The position numbers were made by a program, and so were the translations under genes. The notes beneath the pieces are model-generated. The model was not told the DNA's origin. It did no database searches and was given only the letters and a program-made list of their open reading frames with translations. 64,000 nucleotides of DNA, taken from contig BQMJ01000005.1 of assembly GCA_025991245.1 (NCBI GenBank), positions 124,001 to 188,000 on the forward strand, in the 5' to 3' direction. The DNA is from Galdieria partita (taxonomy: Eukaryota; Rhodophyta; Bangiophyceae; Galdieriales; Galdieriaceae). Positions 41,605-53,057 of this stretch are shown in pieces (the stretch's first letter is position 1; the number at the start of each line of letters is the position of its first letter).

Positions 41605-44600
41605 ATGTTGAATTCAAGTTTTAGAATTTTGAAAGGTTCCAAGTCTTCCAAGAAACAGACTTTGTTTGTTTTAGACGATTGTTTGGTGGCAGGTCAATAC
41701 ACTCCAAACCGTTTCGGCAGAGACTGGGACCGCGTCATTCAAGACTTGAAAGAGTATGTTCAGGGGAAAGTGAAGAATGTTCTTATTGTAGATGTTTCAA
41801 GAACACTGGAGTCGAGCAAGTATCTTTATGACTCGACCATTTCGCATTTTGACACTATCGGGGTGGAACCTCAATACATATCCCTTGGGACTTATTTAAG
41901 TGTTCCTCCTCTACTGAAAATATTACAGGTCTCTGCAATGATGTACAATTGGATTTCAAACGGTATGAAAGAGCGCGAGTGTAGGGTAGTATTGGTGCTG
42001 GGTACTTGCGATTCTGTGTCTATGAAAACTATTGCCCTTATGGTATCTTCGTATTGGTTGTTTGTTAGCAAGTACAAGACAGGGATAGAAGCTCTTGAGC
42101 ACTTTATGAAAAAGGCCAAAGTTTATCACAATTTTTCTGCTACTGATGTTCAACTAAGAATTGAAACCAGTCACGTTGTGAGATTGTTGAACTGTATCAC
42201 TCAGTTGAAAAGCTCGATGGACGTCCCAAGGCAAAGGTTAATCAACTTGAAGAAGACACTTATAGTTGGAACGGTGTATATGCCAGGAAAGCGTCCGTGG
42301 AATCCAATATTAAGGCTATATTCAGGTAGTGACGAATATTCAGAAGACTAGTAAGTTGCTCTCATGATAGTGAACTGTATCATATTCATATTGACCGCCT
42401 GATTAGTAAAACGATATGTCAAATAAGCACATCGCCCCAAGATAGTCAAGTTGGTGAAGGCTATGCCAATTTTATTTTGGGTATTCCAATGTATGGAGAT
42501 TTTACTTTGTCTTTTGAACACTGGGAAGAGATGGCTCAACATACTATTCCAATTTTTACAATTTTTTGTCACGCAAGTTTTTTGACTCCATCATCTCGTC
42601 GCTTTAACCGTAATGAGATTGAAATATATCCAGAGTTGGCCTTGGGAGCTGATGTCGATTCGTTGGAGTATATCGATCTTTATTTCGACGATTTGGTGGA
42701 AAATGCTTGTATTACATCGGATAATCGTAACGGTACTGAAATGGAAAGGGATTGTGAGGCGAACACATACTTGAATGAAATCAATGACATGCTCCAAAGG
42801 GCACCTGAATGTCCACCCAAGAGAAGATATTTAGAGAGGAACCATTCAAAAGTTAGTATAATGAGCTCGAGTCCAACCTGGCATTCATGTACAGGAAAGG
42901 ATCCTGTGGTAAAGGAGTTGACGGAACGTTTTAAGACCCGATATTATAACGAGTTGGAAAACAAGGGTTCTAGAGTTTTATTGGATAGCGGTAGAGCTTC
43001 AGCAGAGTTTGAAATGGAATGGTTTTATGCAGCATTTGAGAAATATTTGGATGAATTGAGCCAATATCAAAATGGATATACGGAAAATGATCGGAAGATG
43101 GCTGTAAAGAAGGTTTGTGTGCTTGTTGTTTTTGGAATATTTAGTTGATGATGAGTGGTTTGCAGGCTTTACTTTCGCGTTTTCCAGCTACGGCGTCATT
43201 GATTGAGACACTTGATGATGATTTACTAGAGCGAGCATTAAGGAGAGCCATGCAAGATGAAGAAAGTTCGTATTTTGATGACAATGAATCAGATGCAGAT
43301 TATTCTATTTGTTCAGCGAATATCGAAACTAGAAGGAGCAGTCATACGAGTCGTCGAGAGTTTGACGACAATACCGATAACGACAATTTTCTTTTACATG
43401 AGTTGAATGAAAGTTGGGAGGAAGAGGAGCAAAGAGAGAAGCATAGTCATCCTAAAAATGAGCGTTTGGAGGGTGAGAAAGAACGTTTGTTATCCAATAG
43501 AAGAATCGGTTGGAACAATTCAGATGAAGATGACACATTCAAGAAGAATGATCAACGACAGGAATCAAAACAACATTCGAGCAATGCTATAGAGAATAGA
43601 CAAGAATCGAACTCTGTTTTTCATCCACCACCACCACCACCACCTCCTCCTCCTCCTCCTCCTCCTCCACCCCCACCACCATCATTAGGTATGCATTCTC
43701 ATCATTCTTCTTTATCAGGAGCAACGCAAACTGGAGCCAATGCACCACCACCACCACCACCTCCTCCTCCTCCATTGTCTGTGGGTGGTACTCCCATGTC
43801 AAATGCATCTTTTCCAAATACTCCTTTCGGATCAGAACAGAAAAAGAGAAATGTAAAACAATTGCATTGGAATACAGTACCTAAAAATAAGATAACAAAA
43901 ACTATCTGGGGAGAAGGTCTAACGGAAGAAGCTAGTGAATTGGCAGAGACTATAGTCACCCAACAAGTTGAGCATGAATTAGAATCCATGTTTAGCTTGA
44001 AACAAAGCAAATCGAATAACAAAAAATGGGAACAAGATACCAATACAACTCAGACAAGTACAACTCAAGGCATTTTGGAACCAAAGAGAGCTACGAACAT
44101 CGAAATCATGTTGAGGCATTTCTCAGCTTCACCAGAAGATATCGTGAGAGCTATCACTGAACTAGATACCGAATCTCAAGTACTTTCTGATGAAAATATC
44201 GTTCAATTGTCTCTCAACGGCCTACAAGAAGATGAAATAGACAGAGCCAAAAACTTTACGAGAGATCCTTCTTGTTTGAATACTCCAGAAAGATTTGCGT
44301 TTCTTTTATCCAGAGTTCCTAGGATCGAGAATAAGATACGAGCTGCGTTGGCTATTCGTAATTTGGATACGAGTATTGAAGAAGTTTTGAAAAATATTGA
44401 AAAGATACATGGGGCGTGTGTTGAAGTTAAGGAGAGCAAGGAATGGAGACAAGTCTTGAAGAGTATGTATTCTTTTTTTTTCAATGTTTTATTCTGACCC
44501 ACCTAGTTGTATTGGTAATCGGTAATTTCCTCAATCAGGGAACACCACGGGGTCAAGCGTTGGGATTCAAGTTGGAAACTTTGACAAAGTTGCAAGATAC

Positions 44601-45789
44601 TCGTGCAACTGATCAACGTACTACTCTTCTCAAATATATTGTCAGCCTTTGTAAGCATAAATTTGCAGATACGATGAATGTTGCCTTGGAATGGAAGTAT
44701 GTTGAAGATGTTAGCAAGTTGACGCAGTCGGAAGTATCCTCAGATGTTTTGTCTCTTCAAAATACGTTGCAGTCTTTGAAGAAAGAGATTGAATGTTTCA
44801 AGGAAGTTGATCAAGAAAAATGGCACAAGTTGTATTCGTTTTATGAAAAAGCCAATGATAGAATCACCCGTTTGGTTGACTCCCATAGTAATGCTATTGA
44901 TGAGTTTCGTCATCTTTTAACCTATTTTGGAGAAAATCCAAGTCAAATGAGTTTGGAAGACTTTTTTGGGATCATTCATCAGTTTAGTGTTCACTACAAT
45001 CGATGTTTGAAGGAGGTTGAAGAGGAAGAAGAAAGAGCTCAAAAGTTACAGCAAAGTGAAGAGAAGAAGAAACGTGCGGTGAAAGCAAATTCCAATCGAG
45101 TCACGGTGGATAAGAAGCAGACGCAAGTAATATCATCCGAGAGACAGGATGTATATGACACAGAAAATGCAAAGATGGCAACGGATGATCATGTTGTTTC
45201 ATCGCCTTGTGTACAAAGAAAGTTATTTCTGGATATTGACAATGAGGACGATTTGGAGTCCAAGTCACCCCGTGTCCACGAAGAATCAACTTTATATCAA
45301 CAAGGACAGTCAAGTTCTCTATTAAAGGACAGTCAAAGAGAGGAGTTTGTGGATGACTATAGCCACCAGCCAACTCCAGGAGTACAAGAGGAGCAAGTTG
45401 CAAGTGATTTATCGCTATCAAAGGGACTCGTATTATCCCGTGTAAGTAGTGAAGCTATTCCCAAAGTCTCGGAATTGCAGTTGTCATCACAGAACGACAG
45501 CAGACCTTTATCAGAGAAGAAGAAAACAATGAATAGTAGTAGGAATGAAACATCTAATGCACGATATCCCAAGCAACCACATTCTGAAGCCAATGTTCAG
45601 AGTCCTACATCGACATTTCAGTCATATAGCGATCGTACTTGTACTCCCAAGTCATCTCTGTTTCCTAGTAGTAGGAACGAGGACGTTGTCAACGACTCTT
45701 ACTGTAAAGACACGATGTACAAACAGTCCAAAGAGAAGAAGAATGGAAAGAAGAGAGGATTACTACCTTTTCTGTCCAAGAGACCATAA
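41605..45789 (+). CDS. Formin with PTEN-like phosphatase/C2 N-terminus (plant class II layout)
   Basis: Actin nucleator of about 1343 residues. Exons 41605..42350, 42407..43112, 43166..44462 and 44507..45789. The N-terminus has a PTEN-like dual-specificity phosphatase fold (FVLDDCLVAGQYTPNRFGRD), but the P-loop reads VLGTCDSVSMKT with no CX5R arginine, so it should be inactive. A C2 domain follows (RPWNPILRLYSGSDEYSED, FNRNEIEIYPE). Two polyproline FH1 tracts lead to FH2: VKQLHWNTVPKNKITKTIW, VIGNFLNQGTPRGQALGFKL and LETLTKLQDTRATDQRTTLL. The tail is long, charged and Ser-rich. The start at 41605 fits class II formins; the frame is open upstream to a possible ATG at 41464 coding hydrophobic residues. 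Confidence 0.85.
43625..43775 (+). repeat. Polyproline codon repeats (FH1)
   Basis: CCA/CCT runs near 43625-43680 (about 18 prolines) and 43744-43773 (about 10) in the formin FH1 region. They would bind profilin-actin. Such tracts vary in length between strains. Confidence 0.85.
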
Positions 45790-45829
45790 AGGAAGAGGGG
45801 AACTCCCAGCGGCTTTTGGTGTTTTTGCC

Positions 45830-46907
45830 ATGTCTCAAGCGTCTCTCCACTTACAACCATCACAAGACTGTGGAAACATTGTTCAATGGGAACATATTAA
45901 TATTGATGTTCCAGACAGCGATATCACTTTTTATTTTTATTTTCAAGCACTTGGTTTAACTGTCGATCCCTATCTTCCTAGTCAGTTTTATAACCGTGTT
46001 TATTGGGCCAACGTTGGTCAACAACAGTTCCATTTGGTACGGTGGAAACACGCACAAGTTATTCAAGGTGGAAAACTTGTGTTGCAAGTTCCCTGTTTGG
46101 AACAGCTGGAAAGTAGATTGAAGGCTGCAGAACCCAAGTTGAAAGGTACCTGTTTTCAGTGGAACAAAGAAGAAGAAGAAGAACCATCCAAAGCTCACGT
46201 AATACATGTAACCTGTCCTTGGGGAAACAGTTTTATGTTTGTAGAAAATGAGCGTATTCCTAGGACTTGTGGTTTCTTCCCGTTGGTTCCGTACCCATGG
46301 AAGTTGGGTCTATGTGCACTGATGACAAGTTGTGCAAAGGATAGCAGTAAAGGAATTGCCAAGTTTTTCCGCAATGTATTGTTTGCTAGGGTATTGGAAA
46401 CAGAAAACAGTGCCATTGTATGCCTCGGACCACGACAGTCGATCGTGTTTGAAGAAAAAGAGGATAGAAAACTGCCAGAGTATGTCCCTGGTCGTAAAGA
46501 GGATCCTATGTATCCTGATTATCATTTGTGCGTTTATATTGCGGAGTTTGAAAAAGGTAAGTTGGAAAGGGATGGATAGGTTGTGAATGAGGTTAACTTT
46601 GATATAGCCTATCAACGAGTGGAAGAATTGGAGTTGTTATACAACGATCACATTTTTTCAGATAAAATATACAGTTATCAAGATGCTTTGTTGCATAATC
46701 AGTTTCGGTTTCGAGATATTATTGATTTGGATGCTCATGGTAAGTGTTGAAGAGATGCCCAATGAATATGTGTCAATGGTCATAGAACGAGGAGAGAGAC
46801 GCGTGCTGTATCAGTTGCAGTTTGAAACTCGTAGTTTGTATCATCCTTATTATATGAGACCGTTGGTGAATCGAATGGGTCATACTGGAATCTATTGTTT
46901 TCAATAA
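45830..46907 (+). CDS. VOC-fold (glyoxalase/dioxygenase-like) protein
   Basis: 326 residues from exons 45830..46556, 46608..46739 and 46786..46907. The N-terminal WEHINIDVPDSDITFYFYFQ... LGLTVD followed by YWANVGQQQFHL has the beta-alpha-beta start of a vicinal-oxygen-chelate module, with a candidate metal ligand in EHINI. A matching HVIHVTCPWGNSFMFVE may close the first module. A second half (YHLCVYIAEFEKG... YQRVEELELLY) may be a second module. Function and metal are unknown; it is not a clear glyoxalase I. The second intron is inferred from a frame change after DLDAH. It starts 40 bp after the formin stop. Confidence 0.5.
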
Positions 46908-46924
46908 AAGCAATTTGCAAAGAC

Positions 46925-46932
46925 GCGCCAAA
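46925..46932. promoter_or_regulatory. E2F-like element GCGCCAAA at the SUMO start
   Basis: GCGCCAAA (reverse TTTGGCGC) occupies the 24-bp gap between the VOC stop and the SUMO ATG and touches the ATG itself. It is the only recognisable promoter-like signal in that gap. Confidence 0.4.
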
Positions 46933-47311
46933 TGGAAGGACTGAAGACAGAACCTTCAACAGCTATGAGTAGTTCGTTGGAACCTAATGAAGAAAGTAAA
47001 CTGCAAATAACAGTACGTGACGGAGAAGGTAAGCAAGGATACCACTCTTGTTCTTATCTTGTTGAGCACAACCACTAGGTGGACAAATGACCTTTCGAGT
47101 AAAAAAGAGTACCAAAATGAGAAAGTTGATGTCCAACTACTGTGAAAAACAAGGTGTTGCTTATGGTACATACCGATTCACGTTGGATGGCAAACGAATC
47201 AATGAAAACGACACTGCAGAAACCCTACAAATGGAAGACGGCGACTGTATTGACGCCTTTTTATATCAACAAGGAGGAGGTAGCCGTGCTTTTGGGTACA
47301 AGAGTGAATAA
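46932..47311 (+). CDS. SUMO: Small ubiquitin-like modifier SUMO
   Basis: 109-residue precursor from exons 46932..47028 and 47079..47311. The beta-grasp reads LQITVRDGEGGQMTFRVKKS, KLMSNYCEKQGV, YRFTLDGKRINENDTAETLQ and MEDGDCIDAFLYQQGG. The processing site is the GG of QQGG; the ten residues GSRAFGYKSE after it must be removed by a SUMO protease. Near the N-terminus GLKTEP contains LKTE, a psi-K-x-E consensus that could support poly-SUMO chains. Residues match SUMO rather than ubiquitin or RUB. It is convergent with the CPSF-A-family gene, 52 bp apart. Confidence 0.95.
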
Positions 47312-47363
47312 AGTTGTGCTCAATAGTATTTCTGTATGGTATTGTGAAAACCTGCTCTCACTT

Positions 47364-50300
47364 TCACGAATACACGAGGTCTTCTAGAAAATACAACAAA
47401 TGAAGCAACTGCAGCGTTTCTTTCTTTGTAAAGTTACCCCAGTCACTCAACATAGATGTATACTTGGACGAAAGAAACCACACCAATCTATCACCATCTA
47501 ATATGATGTTGTTGCTATTGTTGTTGGAGTCGACAGGACATCGGAAGAACTGGTCTATGACTCGTTGCAGTTTCCATAAGAGTTGAGCATATCCACTACG
47601 AATAAACACCAATTGAGACCAAGTACCGTCCATACTTGTAACCATCAGCTTGTTGGAACAAGCAAGAATGGCCGAACCATCGAGTCCAGTATCCCATAGG
47701 TTACAAGTTAAAGAGGAGAGATGAATCGGTATTTCCTTCCAAGGAACAGAACACAAGCAAGTCATCAAAGAAATGTGATGACTAGCTTCAAGGGAATCGT
47801 TCCATTCACTAGTGCCATTCCAACTTTCGGAAAAAGGACACCATAAAACATGAAGCATTGATTGTCTATCTCCAACAAATACCAACTGACCGTAATCATG
47901 ATAGTGTTGAGTTGCAAGACTTACAACCAACTTTCGATATTCATCTTGGCAAATTGGAACAATTTCGTGGTTCGATGCACGAATGTAATAGATATGGACA
48001 GAGTCCTTGCGATCTCCAACAAAGATAAATGGATACTCCACATGAATTGCCAAAATGAGTCCCCTGGTTTCTCCTCTAGCAATTTCCATGAGAGTCTGTT
48101 CTTGCGGGTCCATAGCAAATGCTAACAAGTGCTAAGAGGATATTGTTGTTATCCATTAGATATAATGGAGTCCACTTACCTCATTACAAGATACCAACAA
48201 AGTTTCTTCATTCAAAGGAGTTACTACCATCACTGCTCCTGGTAACAGAAATTCACAATTCACCATAAAACGACAAGACATCTACAAGTAGTTTATATTC
48301 ATGAAACTCACTGAAAAAGAATGAGACATACTTCATCGTGTTTTGTTCGAACCAATTGTAACAGAACCACTCGGCCTTTGGTGTTGGGCATTCTAATATC
48401 GCTATAGAGAATGGATTCTTCTGTTGCACCTATCAAAAGAAACTGCTTCCAAACACAGACGCTAGTCACTGCCGTATGAGAAGGTAATACAAGATGTGCA
48501 AGCATTGTTTTCATGTCATGAGTCCAAGCTTGCACTTCATAAGAAGAATGAAAGTTGGCTCTAGTTGCTTTCCTAACTACCAATATATTTACATCCTCTT
48601 CTCGAACCAAACCATCCGAATGAGTTATGAAATATTTCTGCACTTTCAATGTCATTGGAGAGGTATAGTAAATCTTGGAGTACCAAATATCTGAAGGACG
48701 ATCCGAATAAGGAACTTGCAATAATGCTAACTGTTTTGAAATAGATAGAAACAACGTTGGATACTCAGACCAACCACGAAAGGGACACGAAATACAAGCA
48801 CCACTGGACAACTCTCCATCCACAATATGATCCCAATAAAGCATTTGGAAATAAAATCTTTCATTTCTTTCACTAATCCACCACAGCCAATGTCCTGAAA
48901 GTCCTAATAACATCGATGTATGTTTCCCATCTGTGGACCACAAAAACAACTAAACAAACTCCACTAAGGATAACACGAAAAGCAATCAACAAAAAACTTG
49001 CCTGTAATGGTGCAGTTCCAAGGGATTTTCCATAACAGACTTGGAGAGTCGAATCATGAAACGTTAAGATCCAAAGATAGCCATCTCTGGTTCCAACAAA
49101 AATGCGCTCATTTCTGCATATCAATGACTCCACACGAGTCGTTATCATATCGGGAACATCAACTTGTGACGAACGACATTTAGGAAGATCTAAAACGAGA
49201 TTATCTAATGAAAATCGAAACAGTGGATTCATAGTCATTAGGCTGTAAAGTTCCAGGGTTCCTTCATAAGTCCCTATCCAAATTCTAGGATCTTCCATAG
49301 TCAACTGTAAACAAAAATATGATATCTGATAGGACAATGACAACACATAAGTTACTTGAATAGTTTGAGTAGACAAATCTAATTTTAAAAGATATATTTG
49401 ATAGTGTTGTTGACTCCACTGAACAGCAACCACGTTCTTCTCGCTAGTAGCCTGAATAATCTCCAACTGCGGTAGAGGATTCCAATCTACAATTTCCCTA
49501 TTTGAAGTTGCTTTATCATCCGTCAGAAGTGAGAGTCTTATTCCACCTTTATGAACTTGAAGATAATTTTCATCCTCCAAACAAGTGCAGTATACAGTTG
49601 ACTGCATTGTTTCCAAGTTGATTTGATTGTTCTCTAGAAAACAGTTATCATCTGAGTCATACTGCAATACGCGAGTAGAATGAAGAAAAGAAATAACTAC
49701 GAGTGAATCATAAGAGTCAGATGCGTTGCAAGGCAAACACAATATTTTGATGCACTCCTCCTGCCACTGTTCCTCATGATGAGATAATGACTCCAGTGGA
49801 ATATGTTTATACAGTTCCCAAATACCTGAATGACTCTCCATTCCAAACGCAGAAGTAAACAAAGCACCAGTCTCTTTGCCCTTGTTTTTGTTCGTAGCAT
49901 TTTGAGATACGTACAGAACTGGAGAATGAAAAGGAATCTCACTTAGCTTCTCACAACGAAATAAATTATTTTTGTCCTTTCCATCCCACTTGAAATGAAA
50001 CGATAATAAACCACGAGTAGAAGATATCGCATAAAAATAAAAGCCGTGCAATTCATCTTCTCCACATTGATTTCTCTTATCTGCAAATAGAATATTCTTG
50101 TTTGGAATCTCTTGTGCAACAAGTACAGATGTTGCTGTTGCTTGCGTTTCATGGGATCCTAGTTTCAAACCTAACAGAGTGCCGTCATCGAAAAAAGCAA
50201 AGTATCTGATTCCTACAAAAAACATATAAGATGCATGATAGAACTATATAACCGTTCAAAACTAACCTCCTCGCCGAGCGATACAAGCACAGCTCGAAGC

Positions 50301-51418
50301 AAATGCAATACAACTTGTTTGTTGGATATCATCTTGTAAAAGTCTCACATCAATGATGTCACAGTTCGATTTCAATTGTTCTCGAAAAGACTGCTTATCA
50401 TCGACTCCATCATAGCTTGAATCACGAAGCTTGTATAGCCATGAGGCTTCCAGAGAAATCAACAATATTTTGTCTCTGCCCAAAACTGCAAGTTTCTTTT
50501 CTTGTGGAAGTAAACTAAACGTGTTCCAGAGCATAAGCTCACTTCTCAACGATACAGTTTCTCTGGTCAAATCATGAAGAGGTATTTCATATTTAAATAC
50601 CAAACTATGCTCGAAGGAATTAAAAGTATAGAAATAAATATATTGTTTCTTCTTCAGACAGTCGACAAGCAAAATGGCAAGCACTTGAGTTCGCACGTCC
50701 ATTTGCCTTTCATATTCTACACAAAAAGTGACATCCCGGACAAGCTTATTCGTCAAATGAATACTATTCACTCCAACAGTATTCTGCGAAATTACTTCGC
50801 AAGACGGAAATAACATAGAACCAGAATAATAAGTCCCTCCAGCGTGTATAAAGAAATCACGGCAAATACAATAATGCGTTTCACCTAAAGAACCAAAGAA
50901 AACGAAATGGCTGAGAGAATTCGTTCAGTATACAACGAAAACTTGCCTACGAAACATACTTACCTATAGGGGTCTACGCACAAATGAGTTCCTGGTAGAT
51001 CCTTCTCAGGCTGCTCAAATTTGAACATTCGATGAGGAGTTAGAGTTTGTGTCAAGTAAGAATATTCTAAAACTAACAAAATATTTTCTACGCACGAGAT
51101 TAGTAAAGCAAAGGAGTTCTTCCAGTTTGGTATTGATATAGAGGCTGCATTTTGAGCTTGAAAGGGAACGAAAAAGGTGTCTATAGTTACCCATTCGTTA
51201 TTCTGATATTTGAACTCGACGACTTCAACAGCATTTGTACAAACGAGGAACAGGATATCTGAATCAGTTGAATTTACCTCTGTTTCGTAGTCTGCCTGAA
51301 CGAAATCGGTTGGCGAGCTTACTAACTTTACAGGCACTCTTCCACGAAGGAGTGTCCTCTTGTAGAGATAAAACTCTGAATTGGCTTCATCAACAGTATT
51401 TGAGGGAACTTTCAACAT
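47364..51418 (-). CDS. CPSF-A/DDB1-superfamily beta-propeller protein
   Basis: 1265 residues from exons 51418..50964, 50910..50267, 50212..49002, 48949..48332, 48281..48180 and 48131..47364. The N-terminus (EFYLYKRTLLRGRVPVKL) and GTHLCVDPYSHFVFFGSLGE fit the MMS1_N region. GTAPLQLFLWSTDGKH matches the GTxP motif of the third propeller, and FIRSGYAQLLWKLQRVIDQF is the C-terminal helical part. DDB1, SF3B3 and CPSF160 share this build; by eye the N-terminus is closest to the fourth plant member (Arabidopsis At3g11960 type), whose role is unclear. Intron 49001-48950 starts with GC. The start ATG at 51418 is 90 bp from the divergent Ubl protein gene. Confidence 0.75.
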
Positions 51419-51508
51419 GCCTATCCTATCCAAGTGTATGACGAGTGTGCAATTGCTGTTGAGCAACTGTTCCTCTTTTCCCCTCTTTGGCTGATTCTTT
51501 GCTTTGTG

Positions 51509-52741
51509 ATGTCTTCGGCAGAAGATATCTCGTCGAACAATGTGCCAACAGGTACAGCAAATAACCACTCGGATATACTAAATATAGTTATAAAGAGACC
51601 TCGGGAAGACAACGACGGAAATAACTTTGAATGTACAGTGTCAAAACGCTCAACGGTAGGGGAGCTGAAGAAATTGTTGGAACAGAAACACCCTGCACAC
51701 CCTTCACGACAAAGTCAACAACTCATATATGGAGGAAGAATACTGGGAGACCCCGAACCAGTTGAATGTATTATATCAAGCTCTTTGCATGAAGTTTCAG
51801 AAGTCAGAAAACCGGTGTTGTATCTTGTACTTCGAGGGGAAGGATCTACTAGAACGGAAGCTGCTGCGAGAGCGCCTTCAGAGATATTTGGCAACAATGT
51901 TCAAGAAGAAAATAGGGAAACTTCCAGTGCTTCTCAAATAACGGAACCTCAGAGTGTTGGTCAAGGTAGTGCTCAATCTACTGAGCAAACAGCAGCCCCA
52001 ACGGGAAGTGCCGTTGCAGAAACCTTGGAACTACAGCAAATGTTGCAGAGATATTTTTCAGAGTTGGAAGTCTCTCTAAGGGACTGGTCGCGGCAGTTGG
52101 AACAACTTGCCAACATTTCAGGCACTATTGCGAGGGGAAATTCACCAAGTACATACAGTGACGTTAGAAGTAGTAGTGGAGCTGTCTTTAATCATTCAAA
52201 CACCAATGATGCTGCAGCTGCTAGAGAAGGTGCTGGCAATCCACAGCAACAAGTTAATTCTCGTGACCTCGATAGGAATCCTAACCAAGAGGAACGAAGA
52301 CAAGAACCCGGTAGACAACAACCTGAAGTTGCTGCACCCATTTTTCAGAGAGGTTTCGTATTGCAGTTTCAAGTTGATTGGCAGTTATTGGTGAAGTTGT
52401 TCTTCCTTGTACTTTTATTGGGGCAGGATGGAGATCCATTCCGTTTCTATGTTCTCTTGTGTTTCGCAGTACTGGTTTATTTGTATCAGACTGGAGCGCT
52501 TTCTGGTATTTTTTCAAGAATAAGCAGTCTACTCAACACCTCTTTCATAAGCAGGCCATCAAATGTGTCACGGACTTCTAATCAGGCAGAAGGTGTGTCC
52601 GAAGGGAGAGCTTCAAGAATTCGTCAGACTGTTCGCAATCTGTATCTAAAGATATGCGTTTTTCTATATAGTTTCATTTGTTCTTTATTTCCTGCTTGGC
52701 AACCAGATGGAGCAGATCGTCCACCCCAACATGAAGACTAA
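51509..52741 (+). CDS. HERP-like ubiquitin-domain ER membrane protein
   Basis: 410 residues, one exon. A Ubl domain spans about residues 22-110 (LNIVIKRPREDNDGN, SKRSTVGELKKLLEQKHP, QQLIYGGRILGD). A long Gln/Ser/Asn-rich linker follows, then one or two hydrophobic segments (VDWQLLVKLFFLVLLLGQDG and FYVLLCFAVLVYLYQTGA) and a second hydrophobic patch near the C-terminus. Ubl plus C-terminal membrane hairpin is the HERPUD1/2 layout; HERP scaffolds the HRD1 complex in ER-associated degradation. The ATG at 51509 is used because the upstream frame has only GTG. Orthology to HERP is inferred from architecture more than from sequence. Confidence 0.6.
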   Translation: MSSAEDISSNNVPTGTANNHSDILNIVIKRPREDNDGNNFECTVSKRSTVGELKKLLEQKHPAHPSRQSQQLIYGGRILGDPEPVECIISSSLHEVSEVRKPVLYLVLRGEGSTRTEAAARAPSEIFGNNVQEENRETSSASQITEPQSVGQGSAQSTEQTAAPTGSAVAETLELQQMLQRYFSELEVSLRDWSRQLEQLANISGTIARGNSPSTYSDVRSSSGAVFNHSNTNDAAAAREGAGNPQQQVNSRDLDRNPNQEERRQEPGRQQPEVAAPIFQRGFVLQFQVDWQLLVKLFFLVLLLGQDGDPFRFYVLLCFAVLVYLYQTGALSGIFSRISSLLNTSFISRPSNVSRTSNQAEGVSEGRASRIRQTVRNLYLKICVFLYSFICSLFPAWQPDGADRPPQHED

Positions 52742-53057
52742 CTTAAAATTCGCAATAGTATGTTCCCTGTAACGGAGAGCATTTGAAACAAATAATATGT
52801 ATTGCTTTTAGCGTTACAGATTATTGTAGAGTCCAAAGAATGAAGTGCCAGGACTGTTGTAGTGAAATATTTTATTTGACTAGGGCGACAACACATTTAT
52901 TAAACTAACCTTAAAGTCTCCCAAGAAAGTGGAACTTGAAGATTTTTAAATGGAGGAACTCGTCTGAACAAAGTAAACTGAAGCAATTTCAGATCATGAA
53001 AGGTTTTTTCATATGCGTAAAACTTCAAGATACTATAATGAAATGAAAGCAGCGTCG
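52742..53057. other. Spacer between convergent genes
   Basis: 316 bp between the stop codons of the HERP-like gene and SPO11. No ORF, RNA or repeat seen; it presumably holds both 3' untranslated regions. Confidence 0.4.

Noticed and set aside
42351-42370. A 20-nt GTAAGT...ATAG intron in the formin gene
   Set aside because: Too short to splice. The acceptor at 42406 gives a 56-nt intron in the right phase.
43587-44043. Val/Gly-rich minus-strand ORFs under the formin FH1 region
   Set aside because: They are the reverse translation of the proline repeats and have no independent support.
45545-45829. Upstream extension of the VOC protein through the formin tail
   Set aside because: It overlaps the formin coding end in another frame. 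The ATG at 45830 begins the VOC similarity.
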